64,000 nucleotides of DNA, taken from assembly GCF_030410375.1 (NCBI RefSeq), contig NZ_JAUHHE010000003.1:1-64000 (forward strand), written 5' to 3'. The position numbers were made by a program, and so were the translations under genes. Shown here piece by piece: positions 17,999-26,918 of this stretch. Source of the stretch: Zwartia vadi (GTDB lineage Bacteria > Pseudomonadota > Gammaproteobacteria > Burkholderiales > Burkholderiaceae_B). The notes below the pieces were generated by a model, which was not told the origin of the DNA, did not search any database, and saw nothing but the letters and a program-made list of their open reading frames with translations. Every line of letters begins with the position of its first letter. Position 1 is the stretch's first letter.

Positions 17999-18786
17999 CG
18001 ACTCGCACAAGAGTCAATCAAGTCACCATTTTGGTGGCTGTATCATTTCTTTTCTATGCCTTGGCCAACTGGGTGGAAGGTGTTTGGGTCGTTTTGTCCA
18101 CAGTGGTCGTTGCAGGACCTTTCAGTAACTTTCTCACCTTTGAAAAAGCCAAAGACCGCTTTTTAGGCACACTTGTGGGCTTGGTATTTGCCGCCGGCCT
18201 TGAGTACTACCTCCGATTTAATCCATCCCACTTGCCTGTTGTCGCGGTCATCATGGCTTTTGTTGGTGGATTCATGGTGACTCGACCTTATAAATATTTT
18301 GTCATCATGGTCACCATGGCTACGTGCATGGGTTTCTTGTATGTGAATGCTCCTTACACATCATTCACACCTGTTTCTTTTTTGATAGACCGCGGCATTG
18401 GCATTTTTTTTGGCGTATTGATTTTCTTTGCTATACAGCGATTCGTGTTTGGTGATGGAAATTCTAAACTTGAGCTTTTAGAGGAAGGTCATAATGCGCT
18501 CACAAATCTACAAAAATCCTTGCTTGCATACAAAGCTAATCCTAGCTTGAGCACTGCGTATGAATGCTCCGCCGATATTTTTTCCCATACTCGGGATCTT
18601 GCGACCTACTTGGAAGCAGCCCCACTAGTGTTTTCCGAAAAAAAAATCAACCCTGAGACGCGCTACGGAAAAAAAGTACTGATGCTAAATAATCGAGCGA
18701 TCAAACTGCTGATCGATGAGTCAACAGTAAATATGGCTAAGATTGATCGACTGCTGCATATCGTCAACATCAAGCTCGATCAATAA
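17986..18786 (+). CDS. FUSC-like transporter, C-terminal half protein
   Basis: A 266-residue membrane protein with about six hydrophobic segments (residues 12-160) and a helical cytoplasmic tail. The segment WVVLSTVVVAGPFSNFLTFEKAKDRFLGTLVG is the FUSC hallmark, with an amphipathic region and Arg/Gly after the second helix. It begins inside the end of the previous half-gene and would assemble with it into a complete pump. No in-frame fusion is possible without a frameshift, and both halves have normal starts, so this looks like a stable two-gene arrangement and not a recent mutation. Confidence 0.72.
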   Translation: MQSVATRTRVNQVTILVAVSFLFYALANWVEGVWVVLSTVVVAGPFSNFLTFEKAKDRFLGTLVGLVFAAGLEYYLRFNPSHLPVVAVIMAFVGGFMVTRPYKYFVIMVTMATCMGFLYVNAPYTSFTPVSFLIDRGIGIFFGVLIFFAIQRFVFGDGNSKLELLEEGHNALTNLQKSLLAYKANPSLSTAYECSADIFSHTRDLATYLEAAPLVFSEKKINPETRYGKKVLMLNNRAIKLLIDESTVNMAKIDRLLHIVNIKLDQ

Positions 18787-18837
18787 GCTTGTGCGCGATT
18801 CCGCAAGCTGACTCGTCTAAGACATATGCCATACAAA

Positions 18838-20175
18838 CTATTTGATCAATGAAGAGACTGGAAGCTTAAGAGACACTTCAAATCCACTTTCTTTGCCTGG
18901 TATGGGTGAATGAAGAGAAAGCTTGCTGCCTATCCGTTCTGCGATGGCATTCACTATAGCCAGACCCAAACCACTACCCTCTGAAGCATTATCTGCCCGT
19001 TCGAATCGATCAGTCAATCTAGTCAAAGTTTCTTCAGGCACTGTGGGACAATCATTTGCAACGCTGAGGAGTCCATCTCTTGAAAGCGAAACATGTATTG
19101 ACTTACCTTCTGTTCCATGGCGCAACGCATTCTCAACAAGATTGCGATATATGATCGCGAATACATCAGGATCTAGGTCAGACATTACTGGAGAAGTTGG
19201 TAAATCCATGAGGACCCCCGATCGTCCAACTAAACGCCTGAAGTCCTCAGTTAGGATCTCAGCCACAAGTCTCAAGTCAGAGATTTGTTCCAGTCTCAAT
19301 CGTCCGCCTTCGGCTCGAGCGAGCTGCATCAAGCGCTCTGAAAGACCTGCCAAGCGTTTGAGTGTCAACTCGATATCCGCAGCACGTGCTTGAGCTCTCT
19401 GATCCTCTGTCTCGCTTTGCAATCTTTGTGCTTGAGCAATCGCACCAGCGAGCGGCGTTCGCAATTCATGCGCAGCATTAGCCGCAAAATTTCGCTCAGC
19501 CTCAAAAGCTGCTCCCAACCTATTGAGCAAATTGTTTAAGGTCTCGGTCACCGGAGCGACCTCACTGGGCAAGCCGGCAGAAGATAGAGGCGAAAAATCT
19601 CGCACACTGCGGATCGATAAGAGCTTTCTGAACTGATGCAAAGGAGCTAGACTTGAGCGTACAGCAAGAACGACAACCAAGAGCGCAAATGGTAAAAAAA
19701 TCAATAATGGAAGTCCCAAACCCATTTGTATATTACGCGCAACATTGTTGAGATGAGCCAGCGGTTCTGCAATCGTCAGGCGAACTGATCCCTGCAACGC
19801 TTCCTCACTGTAAAATCGATGAGTCAAAGACTGGCTAAATCCAGTTCCGCTCCAACTCGGAAAGATTTCCGGATCTGCATCATGTGAAAGAAGGAGTAGG
19901 CTCCCTTCTTTATCGCGCACGATGTAGGTTAGCAGTTCGTCGTGATTTCGAACAACGGACAAACGCTGAATCGTATCATTTGGCTCACGCCCAAGAATAT
20001 CCGTTACGACAAGTGGCATGATCCGCTGAGCAGTCTCTTGCAAAGCAGAATCGAAAACATCCTCGATAGCATGACGCGCCAGGAGAGCAGTTACTGTTGC
20101 CGCTACGATCCAAAGGATCGAAAGAAGGACGCCCAGCGTCACGCCCAACCTTCGCTGCAGACTCCATGCTTGCAT
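18838..20175 (-). CDS. QseC/TctE-type sensor histidine kinase
   Basis: A 445-residue sensor kinase with an N-terminal membrane helix (about residues 12-34), a short periplasmic domain of about 110 residues, a second helix (about 150-172), a linker, a HisKA domain with the phospho-acceptor His in NAAHELRTPLAG (near residue 237) and an HATPase domain with NLVENALRHG and GSGLGLAIV. The ATG at 20175 overlaps the response-regulator stop as TGATG, so the two are translationally coupled; the TTG one codon upstream is less likely. Ligand unknown. The pair diverges from the PepSY/DUF2271/ApbE operon and probably controls it. Confidence 0.88.
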   Translation of the reverse strand: MQAWSLQRRLGVTLGVLLSILWIVAATVTALLARHAIEDVFDSALQETAQRIMPLVVTDILGREPNDTIQRLSVVRNHDELLTYIVRDKEGSLLLLSHDADPEIFPSWSGTGFSQSLTHRFYSEEALQGSVRLTIAEPLAHLNNVARNIQMGLGLPLLIFLPFALLVVVLAVRSSLAPLHQFRKLLSIRSVRDFSPLSSAGLPSEVAPVTETLNNLLNRLGAAFEAERNFAANAAHELRTPLAGAIAQAQRLQSETEDQRAQARAADIELTLKRLAGLSERLMQLARAEGGRLRLEQISDLRLVAEILTEDFRRLVGRSGVLMDLPTSPVMSDLDPDVFAIIYRNLVENALRHGTEGKSIHVSLSRDGLLSVANDCPTVPEETLTRLTDRFERADNASEGSGLGLAIVNAIAERIGSKLSLHSPIPGKESGFEVSLKLPVSSLIK

Positions 20176-20834
20176 CAAACTTGTCCCAATCTATAGCCCA
20201 TACCTCGCTCAGTCTCGATGATTTGAGCGCCTAACTTCTTACGCAATCGACTGATGTGAACTTCAATCGTATTACTCTCGACATCATTTTCAAAAGAATA
20301 TAATTTTTCTTCCAACTGCGCTTTAGAGAATAATTGTCCAGGTCTGGACATCAACGCCTCCAACACGGCCCATTCGCGCGCTGTCAATGTGACAAGGTGA
20401 TCCCCAAGTCGTATACGACGTGCTGCCAGATCAACTTGAAGCGATCCAATATTCAGGATTGGATTTGGATTACCTCCATAACGACGCACCACAGAACCTA
20501 TCCTGGCAGATAACTCTGCCAAATCAAACGGTTTCACCAGATAATCGTCTGCACCGGCATTCAGACCCTCAATACGGTCAGACACTTGGTCCAGTGCAGT
20601 CAAGATGATGACAGGAATCTTATCCCCTCTAACACGCAAGCGTTTCAGAAACGGAATGCCTTTGCCATCAGGCAGCATGAGATCAAGCAAAATAAGATCA
20701 TATGAAATTCCAGCGAGTGCACTCTGAGCTTCGTCAAGACGTTGCACCCAGTCCACTGGATGACCGTCGTCCACAAGTTGATCACGCAGAGCAGTCCCCA
20801 AGACCGCGTCATCTTCAATAAGTAGGATACGCAT
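20175..20834 (-). CDS. OmpR/QseB-type response regulator
   Basis: A 219-residue regulator with a receiver domain (acidic pair in IEDD, phospho-acceptor Asp51 in LLDLMLPDGKG, Thr in ILTALD, Lys in LVKPFDL) and an OmpR winged-helix domain (LTAREWAVLEAL; VEVHISRLRKKLG-like SNTIEVHISRLRKK). The ATG at 20834 has GAGGA eight bases upstream and is preferred over the TTG at 20837. It belongs to the QseB/TctD/BasR branch, whose members are often autoregulated and control divergent operons. A CTGAAG direct repeat in the divergent region is a candidate binding site. Confidence 0.88.
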   Translation of the reverse strand: MRILLIEDDAVLGTALRDQLVDDGHPVDWVQRLDEAQSALAGISYDLILLDLMLPDGKGIPFLKRLRVRGDKIPVIILTALDQVSDRIEGLNAGADDYLVKPFDLAELSARIGSVVRRYGGNPNPILNIGSLQVDLAARRIRLGDHLVTLTAREWAVLEALMSRPGQLFSKAQLEEKLYSFENDVESNTIEVHISRLRKKLGAQIIETERGMGYRLGQV

Positions 20835-20872
20835 CAATCAATTCCTCGCGATAGCGTCAAATACACAACAAC

Positions 20873-20910
20873 CTGAAGGGAAGCTGAAGAAATTTTTGAT
20901 CTTGCTTCAG
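20873..20910. promoter_or_regulatory. Candidate response-regulator binding repeat
   Basis: CTGAAG occurs at 20873-20878 and again at 20884-20889, eleven bases apart, and its inverted copy CTTCAG is at 20905-20910. An eleven-base direct-repeat spacing is what OmpR-family dimers bind. The site lies in the 130-base divergent region between the response regulator and the PepSY operon. Binding is inferred. Confidence 0.4.
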
Positions 20911-20966
20911 GATTTGGTCACATTAGCAGGGCATGATTCATTCATCAAGAATATAGGAGATCTGGA

Positions 20967-21284
20967 ATGAAAAAATTTTTACGTCTTGGCATCATAATTT
21001 CTCTCTGCAGTCCTCTCTTGGCATATGCAAGCGAAGACTGTCGCCGAGCCATGACCGACTGGCAGTCTCGTGAAGCTGTTACGGCCTATGTAAGCAAACT
21101 AGGCCTGGAGTCGGAACGCTTACGCATCGACGATGGTTGTTACGAAATCCGAGCGCGAGATGCTGAGGGTAATCAGGTACGGTTGAAGATCGACCCCTCG
21201 ACACTCTCCATCCTGAAGCTGGAAGTTCGCTTTCTAGCTGGTAACAACCCCTCTCGATACTTGCAAAATCAAAGTGTCCGCTGA
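20967..21284 (+). CDS. Small periplasmic PepSY-domain protein
   Basis: A 105-residue secreted protein: signal peptide of about 21 residues ending LLAYA, then one PepSY domain with the features R..DDGCYEIRARD and a VRLKIDPSTLSIL strand pair. PepSY domains are found near iron and flavin redox systems and as inhibitors of peptidases. The mature protein has two cysteines (in SEDCRRA and DDGCYE) that could form a disulphide. It is the first gene of a four-gene operon with DUF2271, a PepSY-TM flavoreductase and ApbE, so a redox or metal-linked envelope role is more likely than peptidase inhibition. Confidence 0.75.
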   Translation: MKKFLRLGIIISLCSPLLAYASEDCRRAMTDWQSREAVTAYVSKLGLESERLRIDDGCYEIRARDAEGNQVRLKIDPSTLSILKLEVRFLAGNNPSRYLQNQSVR

Positions 21285-21342
21285 GATTGACGGATCAATC
21301 ACTCAATCTCTATTTTCATCGCTACGTGCACAAGGTACCTCT

Positions 21343-21813
21343 ATGAAGAATATATTTTCTTGTCTTGCATTATCTACTGCACTATTAATACCAGGCTTGG
21401 CTGCGGCACGACCGGTCACACTGACCACTACACTCAAGAAGTACGGTGGCGATGGCGCCTATCTTGCTGTGTATTTAACTGATGCCTCAGGCGCTTTCGT
21501 TCGCACAATTTGGGTTGCAGGCGAAAAATCAAAGTATTACAAACACTTGACTGAATGGTATCGCGCAACGGGGGGGAAATCTTCAGCGATTAACGGCATT
21601 ACCGGAGCGAGCGTAGGCGCAGGACGCGAACTAAAGATCACTGTAGATTTAGCTGATGCATTGTTTGATGCCGGTTACAAAATAAACATTGATGCCGCAG
21701 CCGAAGACTTGCGAGATAGCCCTCGAGATATTTCGATACCTCTTACAAAGGCCGGCGCTGGTCAGCCGAATGTGGGACGGCGCTTTGTTGCCGGGTTCAC
21801 ATACACTCCTTAA
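21343..21813 (+). CDS. DUF2271 periplasmic protein, probable flavinylation target
   Basis: A 156-residue secreted protein with a signal peptide ending ALAAARP-like (PGLAAARP, about residue 22) and a DUF2271 domain. Residues 87-90 read TGAS, similar to the [ST]GA[ST] acceptor motif on which ApbE attaches FMN in NqrC and RnfG proteins; Ser90 would be the acceptor. A flavoreductase and ApbE are encoded directly downstream, which supports flavinylation. The frame is open to 21274 upstream, but the ATG at 21343 starts the signal peptide and is chosen. Flavinylation is an inference; a plain binding protein remains possible. Confidence 0.7.
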   Translation: MKNIFSCLALSTALLIPGLAAARPVTLTTTLKKYGGDGAYLAVYLTDASGAFVRTIWVAGEKSKYYKHLTEWYRATGGKSSAINGITGASVGAGRELKITVDLADALFDAGYKINIDAAAEDLRDSPRDISIPLTKAGAGQPNVGRRFVAGFTYTP

Positions 21814-21835
21814 GCTCAGCATCGGAGAGTGTTTC

Positions 21836-24043
21836 ATGCACCGCATCCTGCACAGATGGTTTGGGCTTGTGCTCGGCGTATTACTAGTCTTGACTGCCTT
21901 AAGCGGTTCTGCTCTATCTTTGTTTCCTCTCATTGAATCGAAGCAAACCCCATCGACTCAGCGCACAATAACAGTTGCCGAGCTGGTCGAACGCGTGCAA
22001 GCAAATCACCCTGGTCTCGAACAACTCAAGCGTTCACCCTCAGGAAAATTGACAGCCTGGTGGTTTGATGGGGATCAGCCTGGTTCAGCCATCATCCATC
22101 CACAATCAGGCCAAGATCTGGCCCCAGCTGATCCCGATCCAGTGCAACGTTGGTTGACAAATTTTCATCGTTCTCTTTTTCTTGGGGATCTCGGACGACT
22201 GATTGTTGTAGTTAGCGCACTGACCATGATCCTATTGGTGATTTCGGGAGCAGTACTGGTTGCACGTCGAACAGGCGGTTGGCGAAAGTGGTTTATTGGT
22301 CTAAAGGGACCACTCGCTGGACGTTTACACACCGACATCTCGCGTATTGCAGTGTTTGGCTTGGGATTTTCCGCACTCACTGCCCTGTGGATGTCCGCTG
22401 AAACTTTCGAAATCATCAACGTCGAACCCATGCAGACTCAAGTCATCGCACCTGCAAGCGGAAAGAAGGGCCTGCGCGTAGCAGAGATTTCAGCTCTGCG
22501 GGCAATATCGGTGACAGAGATTCGTGAACTAAGCTTTCCCGCACTTGGCGACTCACAAGACGTTTACACGCTAAAGACGGATCGTGGGGTAGGACATATC
22601 GACCAAGGAACTGGCACACTCCTTTCGTGGCAAGGCTTGAGTATGAGCCAACGAATATCAGAGACGATCAACATGTTGCATACAGGCCAGGGTACTGCGG
22701 TATTTGGAATATTACTTGGATTAATCGCGCTCTCAGTTCCTGTGTTGGCAGTGACGGGAGGTATTGTTTGGCTTGTTGGCATTCGCAAACGTCCAAAACT
22801 GATGAATAATGATCCAAGTGGTGCAGCGCACACAGTTATTTTAGTTGGCTCCGAGGGGGGCAGCACCTGGGGGTTTGCCGGAACACTCGCCGACTCCCTT
22901 CGCAAGGCAGGGCAGTTAGTCCACATCGCACCCATGGATGGCTTTAATCCTGCGCGTTATCGAAATGCAAAGCGTTATTTAATCCTAGCCGCGACATATG
23001 GCAACGGTGACTCTCCCTCCTCGGCTGTAAGGTTTCTTGAACAAATTCGCTTGCTAAAGGAACCACCCGCTGCTCCGGTCGCGGTATTGGGATTTGGTGA
23101 CCGCAGTTTTCCCGAATTTTGCGCCTTCGCTGAAAGCGTCGATCAAACCGCCAGTGAAATAGGTTGGAAAAAGCTACTTGCTCTTGACACGATTGATCGT
23201 CAATCGGCACAAGACTTTACCCGTTGGGGACACTTGCTTGGCGAGGCACTTGGACTTCAGCTTGAGCTTTCCCATCAGCCTGTCCCTCCCGCTACCGAAT
23301 CGCTCACACTTCTGGAGCGACGCAATTACGGGCAAGCCGTTCAGGTGCCGATGGTGATCTTAAGATTTGCCTTGCCTAAAGCGTCTTGGTGGCGAAAACT
23401 AATAAAACAAGGTTTTTCTGATTACGAGGCAGGCGACCTGTTAGGCATATTGCCAAATGGATCTTCGGTACCGCGGCTCTATTCCCTAGCTTCAGGTTCC
23501 AAAGATAATTTCATCGAAATAGTTGTTCGTCAACACAAATGCGGCTTGTCATCGGGACAATTGGTCAATCTCGAACCCGGGCAGTCTATTCAAGCATTTT
23601 TGCAGCGCAATCCAAACTTTCATGCAGAACAAGCGATGACACCCTTGATTTTGATTGGAGCAGGCACAGGGATAGGACCATTAGCTGGCTTCATCCGAGG
23701 CAATCAGCAACATCGACCGATTCACCTATTTTTTGGCATTCGAAACCCTGATAGCGACTTTTTATATCAGGAAGAATTCTCACGCTGGAAAATCGAAGGC
23801 AGGCTGTCTCGTCTTTCGATCGCGACATCAAGGGCCTCACCGCCAAATTATGTGCAGGATGCACTGCGTCAGGAATCACAAGAAGTGCTTGAAGCTATCC
23901 GTCAAGGTGCAAAGGTGATGGTGTGCGGAGGACGCGAGATGGCGCATGGCGTAGCCGAGGTACTGACAGAAATTCTGAAACCTTCAGGCATCACACCTGC
24001 GATACTTAGAGAAAAAAAACGCTATGTCGAAGACGTCTACTGA
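21836..24043 (+). CDS. PepSY-TM / flavodoxin / FAD-NADPH reductase fusion
   Basis: A 735-residue inner-membrane flavoreductase. The N-terminal part has PepSY-associated membrane helices (starting at RWFGLVLGVLLVL; also about residues 125-145, 160-180 and 285-305). After a linker comes a flavodoxin-like FMN domain (ILVGSEGGSTWGFA and AATYGNGDSPSS), then an FAD/NADPH reductase of the sulphite-reductase/P450-reductase type with FAD motif RLYSLASG, NADPH motif GAGTGIGPLAGF and C-terminal MVCGG. It would move electrons from cytosolic NADPH through the membrane to the periplasmic PepSY/DUF2271 partners. The ATG at 21836 with GGAGAG upstream is chosen over an upstream frame extension inside DUF2271. 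Confidence 0.85.
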   Translation: MHRILHRWFGLVLGVLLVLTALSGSALSLFPLIESKQTPSTQRTITVAELVERVQANHPGLEQLKRSPSGKLTAWWFDGDQPGSAIIHPQSGQDLAPADPDPVQRWLTNFHRSLFLGDLGRLIVVVSALTMILLVISGAVLVARRTGGWRKWFIGLKGPLAGRLHTDISRIAVFGLGFSALTALWMSAETFEIINVEPMQTQVIAPASGKKGLRVAEISALRAISVTEIRELSFPALGDSQDVYTLKTDRGVGHIDQGTGTLLSWQGLSMSQRISETINMLHTGQGTAVFGILLGLIALSVPVLAVTGGIVWLVGIRKRPKLMNNDPSGAAHTVILVGSEGGSTWGFAGTLADSLRKAGQLVHIAPMDGFNPARYRNAKRYLILAATYGNGDSPSSAVRFLEQIRLLKEPPAAPVAVLGFGDRSFPEFCAFAESVDQTASEIGWKKLLALDTIDRQSAQDFTRWGHLLGEALGLQLELSHQPVPPATESLTLLERRNYGQAVQVPMVILRFALPKASWWRKLIKQGFSDYEAGDLLGILPNGSSVPRLYSLASGSKDNFIEIVVRQHKCGLSSGQLVNLEPGQSIQAFLQRNPNFHAEQAMTPLILIGAGTGIGPLAGFIRGNQQHRPIHLFFGIRNPDSDFLYQEEFSRWKIEGRLSRLSIATSRASPPNYVQDALRQESQEVLEAIRQGAKVMVCGGREMAHGVAEVLTEILKPSGITPAILREKKRYVEDVY

Positions 24044-25010
24044 AATGATCCGGAACACCCTAAACGGCTCAACGATGGGTACGCGATGGTCAGCCTTATT
24101 TTTCGCATCATCGGAGTTTGATTCAGCATCATTAAAAAATGCGTTACAACGTGCTGTCGACGAAGTTGATGCGCAAATGTCAACTTGGAAGCCAGAGAGT
24201 GACCTAATGCGTTTAAATAATGCGCCCGTAGGTGCGCCAATCGAATTACCTGTCCAGTTGATTCACGTACTTAACTTGGGCCTGACAATTGGTCGTGCCT
24301 CGGGTGGAGCATTCGATATCGGAATGGGTGACGCAGTACGTGCCTGGGGTTTTGCTGCAGAAGATGCTCATCAAGACCACATAATGACGGCGCTAAATTG
24401 GCCACGTCGCCCTGCATATGAGTTGCTTGAAGTCAAAGGAACACGCGTATGTAAACGTGACATGATCACAATAGATCTAAATGGTATTGCGAAAGGCTAT
24501 GGCGTGGATCGTTTAGCTGAAGTTCTGTTAAACCACGGAATCCGCTCAGGACTGGTGGGGATTGATGGGGAAATGCGTGCACTGGGGCTACGGCCAGATG
24601 GTGAGCCTTGGTCTATCGCTATCGAAGCGCCCGAATCTGATTGTCGAAAGCCACACTCGATACTGACACTGCACGATGGAGCCGTCGCAACTTCGGGTGA
24701 CTATCGTCACTATGTGATGGTTGAGGGTCGTCGTCTGTCACACACGATGAATCCTATGCGCGGCGCGCCACTGACCACTTCACCCGCTTCTGTCACAGTA
24801 GTCGCTCGGACTTGCGCAGAGGCAGACGCATGGGCGACCGCCCTCATGGTGCTTGGACCTGACAAGGGCTCTACTCTTTTGTTAAAACAAGGATTAAGCG
24901 CTCTCTTCTTACTACGAGATGAAACAAATGGCGTCAAATCCGTAGGATTCGGTCAAATTTTTAGTAAACAAAAAAGCATGATTTCAGCAATACCATTGCG
25001 AACCTCATAA
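24024..25010 (+). CDS. apbE: ApbE family FAD:protein FMN transferase
   Basis: A 328-residue enzyme that transfers FMN from FAD to a Ser/Thr of a target protein. Characteristic stretches are GSTMGTRWS, MSTWKPES-like (QMSTWKPESDLMRLN), SGGAFDIGMG, the IDLNGIAKGYGVD motif, and the metal-binding region SHTMNPMRGAP with TCAEADAWATALMVLG. It overlaps the flavoreductase by 20 bases. Most ApbE proteins are exported lipoproteins, yet no signal peptide or lipobox is seen at this start or at the second ATG (24045). The target is probably the DUF2271 protein at 21343. The cellular side on which it acts is uncertain. Confidence 0.88.
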   Translation: MSKTSTEMIRNTLNGSTMGTRWSALFFASSEFDSASLKNALQRAVDEVDAQMSTWKPESDLMRLNNAPVGAPIELPVQLIHVLNLGLTIGRASGGAFDIGMGDAVRAWGFAAEDAHQDHIMTALNWPRRPAYELLEVKGTRVCKRDMITIDLNGIAKGYGVDRLAEVLLNHGIRSGLVGIDGEMRALGLRPDGEPWSIAIEAPESDCRKPHSILTLHDGAVATSGDYRHYVMVEGRRLSHTMNPMRGAPLTTSPASVTVVARTCAEADAWATALMVLGPDKGSTLLLKQGLSALFLLRDETNGVKSVGFGQIFSKQKSMISAIPLRTS

Positions 25011-25120
25011 CTCAAAAAAGAAATAATCTTTCCTTACTTAGGGTGGAGATCACTCACACTTGAGGGATTTTGCACTGCATAATAGACTGATATAAATAAA
25101 TCAGTCACATCAAAGCTTAA

Positions 25121-26311
25121 ATGAAACCATTAAAAAATATCAAAGTCATCGATTTGAGTAAAGTGCTGGCAGGTCCACTGTGTGCCCAATTTCTAGGGGA
25201 GCTCGGGGCAAATGTCATTAAGATTGAGCCAGTCGGCTCCGGAGACGATACACGGGCTTGGCTACCCAAAGAAAAAGGTCAATCCGCTATGTTCCTTGCG
25301 GTCAATCATAATAAACGTAGTATCGCCTTAGATCTTAAATCTCCTGACGGTCAAAAAATTATTCATGAGCTTGTCGCCAGTGCCGATATTATTCTCCAGG
25401 GGTTTGGATCTGGAACCGCCAAAAAGCTCGCAGTCGATTATGAAACCATCGAAAAAATTAATCCCAGGATCATTTATCTTGAAATTTCCGGCTATGGTCG
25501 CGATGGCCCATTAGGCAAAGAGCCAGGTTATGACGTCATGCTCCAGGCCTTTAGTGGAATGCTCAGTTCAATGGGTGACCCTGATGGAGGATTTTCACGC
25601 GCAAGTTTTTCACCTGTCGACCTTGGCACTGGATCATTTGCACTGAGCGGAATTTTGGCAGCATTACTGGAGCGACAACAAACAGGAAAAGGCGTATACG
25701 TTGAAGTCTCTCTTCTAGATACTTCGATTTCTCAAATGGGGTATATGGCCCAAAACTACTGGCGTACGGGCGCACCGCCTCGTCGGATGGGAACAGCTCA
25801 TCCTGCCATGTCACCATATCAAGCATTTGAAACATCAGATGGTTATCTCATGCTTGGTGTGGGCAACGATGCGCAATGGAGACGATTTTGTGGAGCCATC
25901 CAATCCGAAGCCTTAATGAATGACCCACGCTTTATCACCAACGCTGCGCGCGTATCCAATTTTAATGAAACAGTTCAAACTGTCGGCAAAATCATGCGTA
26001 CTCGCTCAACTGATGAATGGTTGGATTTACTCAGATCAGCTGGTGTGCCCTGCTCACCGATCAATACCCTTGATCAAGCGCTTGAACATCCTCAGGTTCA
26101 ATCTCGTTCACTCTTTGTTGAAACAGATCATCCAGTTTTAGGGCCGATGAAAAATGTCGGCTACCCAGTCAAATTTAACAATCAACCCAGGCAAGCCTCT
26201 CGCCATGCACCCTTATTAGGTGAGCATACAAAAGAGGTACTTACTGAAATGGGTCTGTCACATGAGCGCATCGATGAACTACTTAAGCATGGTGTCGTTG
26301 AACAGGCATAA
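25121..26311 (+). CDS. CaiB/BaiF (family III) CoA transferase
   Basis: A 396-residue family III CoA transferase. The N-terminal motif VIDLSKVLAGPLCAQFLGELGANVIKIEP and the GYDVMLQAFSG segment are typical, and the catalytic Asp is in SPVDLGTG. These enzymes move CoA between carboxylic acids through an aspartyl-CoA thioester. The gene pairs with a MaoC-type hydratase 26 bases downstream, so activation of a carboxylic acid followed by hydration or dehydration of its enoyl/hydroxyacyl-CoA is likely, as in mesaconate/itaconate or formyl/oxalyl-CoA routes. The substrate cannot be assigned. Confidence 0.87.
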   Translation: MKPLKNIKVIDLSKVLAGPLCAQFLGELGANVIKIEPVGSGDDTRAWLPKEKGQSAMFLAVNHNKRSIALDLKSPDGQKIIHELVASADIILQGFGSGTAKKLAVDYETIEKINPRIIYLEISGYGRDGPLGKEPGYDVMLQAFSGMLSSMGDPDGGFSRASFSPVDLGTGSFALSGILAALLERQQTGKGVYVEVSLLDTSISQMGYMAQNYWRTGAPPRRMGTAHPAMSPYQAFETSDGYLMLGVGNDAQWRRFCGAIQSEALMNDPRFITNAARVSNFNETVQTVGKIMRTRSTDEWLDLLRSAGVPCSPINTLDQALEHPQVQSRSLFVETDHPVLGPMKNVGYPVKFNNQPRQASRHAPLLGEHTKEVLTEMGLSHERIDELLKHGVVEQA

Positions 26312-26337
26312 TTAGACCGATAAAAAAGTTGGATTTT

Positions 26338-26799
26338 ATGTTTACATTCAAGCAGTATTACTTTGACGATTTTACGATCGGTGAAGAATTTCCAATACCT
26401 TCTCGCACGATGACTGAGGCTCTTTTCGCGGCCTTCCAGTTGGCAAGCGCGGATAACCACCCAAGTCACTACGATGTTGAGTACTGTCGTAAACGAGGCA
26501 TGCCCAATTTAGGGGCGCACGGATTTCAGATATTGATTCAAAGTGCTGCAGGCGCTGGCTGGTTTCCCCATTACGTCGAAGACTCAATGAAAGGCTTCAT
26601 TGAACAATCCAGTCATTTTCTCAAACCTGTCTACGTTGGCGACACTCTCTATCCAAGCTTAAAGATATCAAAATTGGATTGCGGCAAGACGACGGGTGTC
26701 GTCACACTCGCATCGACCATTCTTAACCAGCGAAATGAATTGGTGATGCAAGGTGAACAAAAATATTTAATTAAACGCCATCCCAGCCTTTGTGCATGA
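26338..26799 (+). CDS. MaoC-like hot-dog acyl-CoA hydratase/dehydratase
   Basis: A 153-residue single hot-dog domain. The hydratase-2 catalytic pair Asp and His is visible in SADNHPSHYD, followed by the family glycine/histidine stretch GAHGFQIL. The fold continues with YVGDTLYPSLKISK, the usual second strand motif. The ATG at 26338 is favoured over TTG at 26329 because it gives the standard N-terminus; the ribosome site is weak (AAAAAGTTGG region). It is downstream of a family III CoA transferase and probably uses the CoA ester that enzyme makes. Confidence 0.8.
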   Translation: MFTFKQYYFDDFTIGEEFPIPSRTMTEALFAAFQLASADNHPSHYDVEYCRKRGMPNLGAHGFQILIQSAAGAGWFPHYVEDSMKGFIEQSSHFLKPVYVGDTLYPSLKISKLDCGKTTGVVTLASTILNQRNELVMQGEQKYLIKRHPSLCA

Positions 26800-26918
26800 T
26801 GATCAGAGAAATTTAATCGACTCACGAGACATTCACTTACTCAACCTACACCTTACACAATACCCCTGGCTCTGAAGCTGGAGCAAGGTTATGCATGTAG
26901 GGATCAAACTCGACTAAC

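Noticed and set aside
18785..18808. AGCTTG/CAAGCT inverted repeat after the FUSC genes
   Set aside because: Six-base stem with a long loop and no T-run; too weak to call a terminator.
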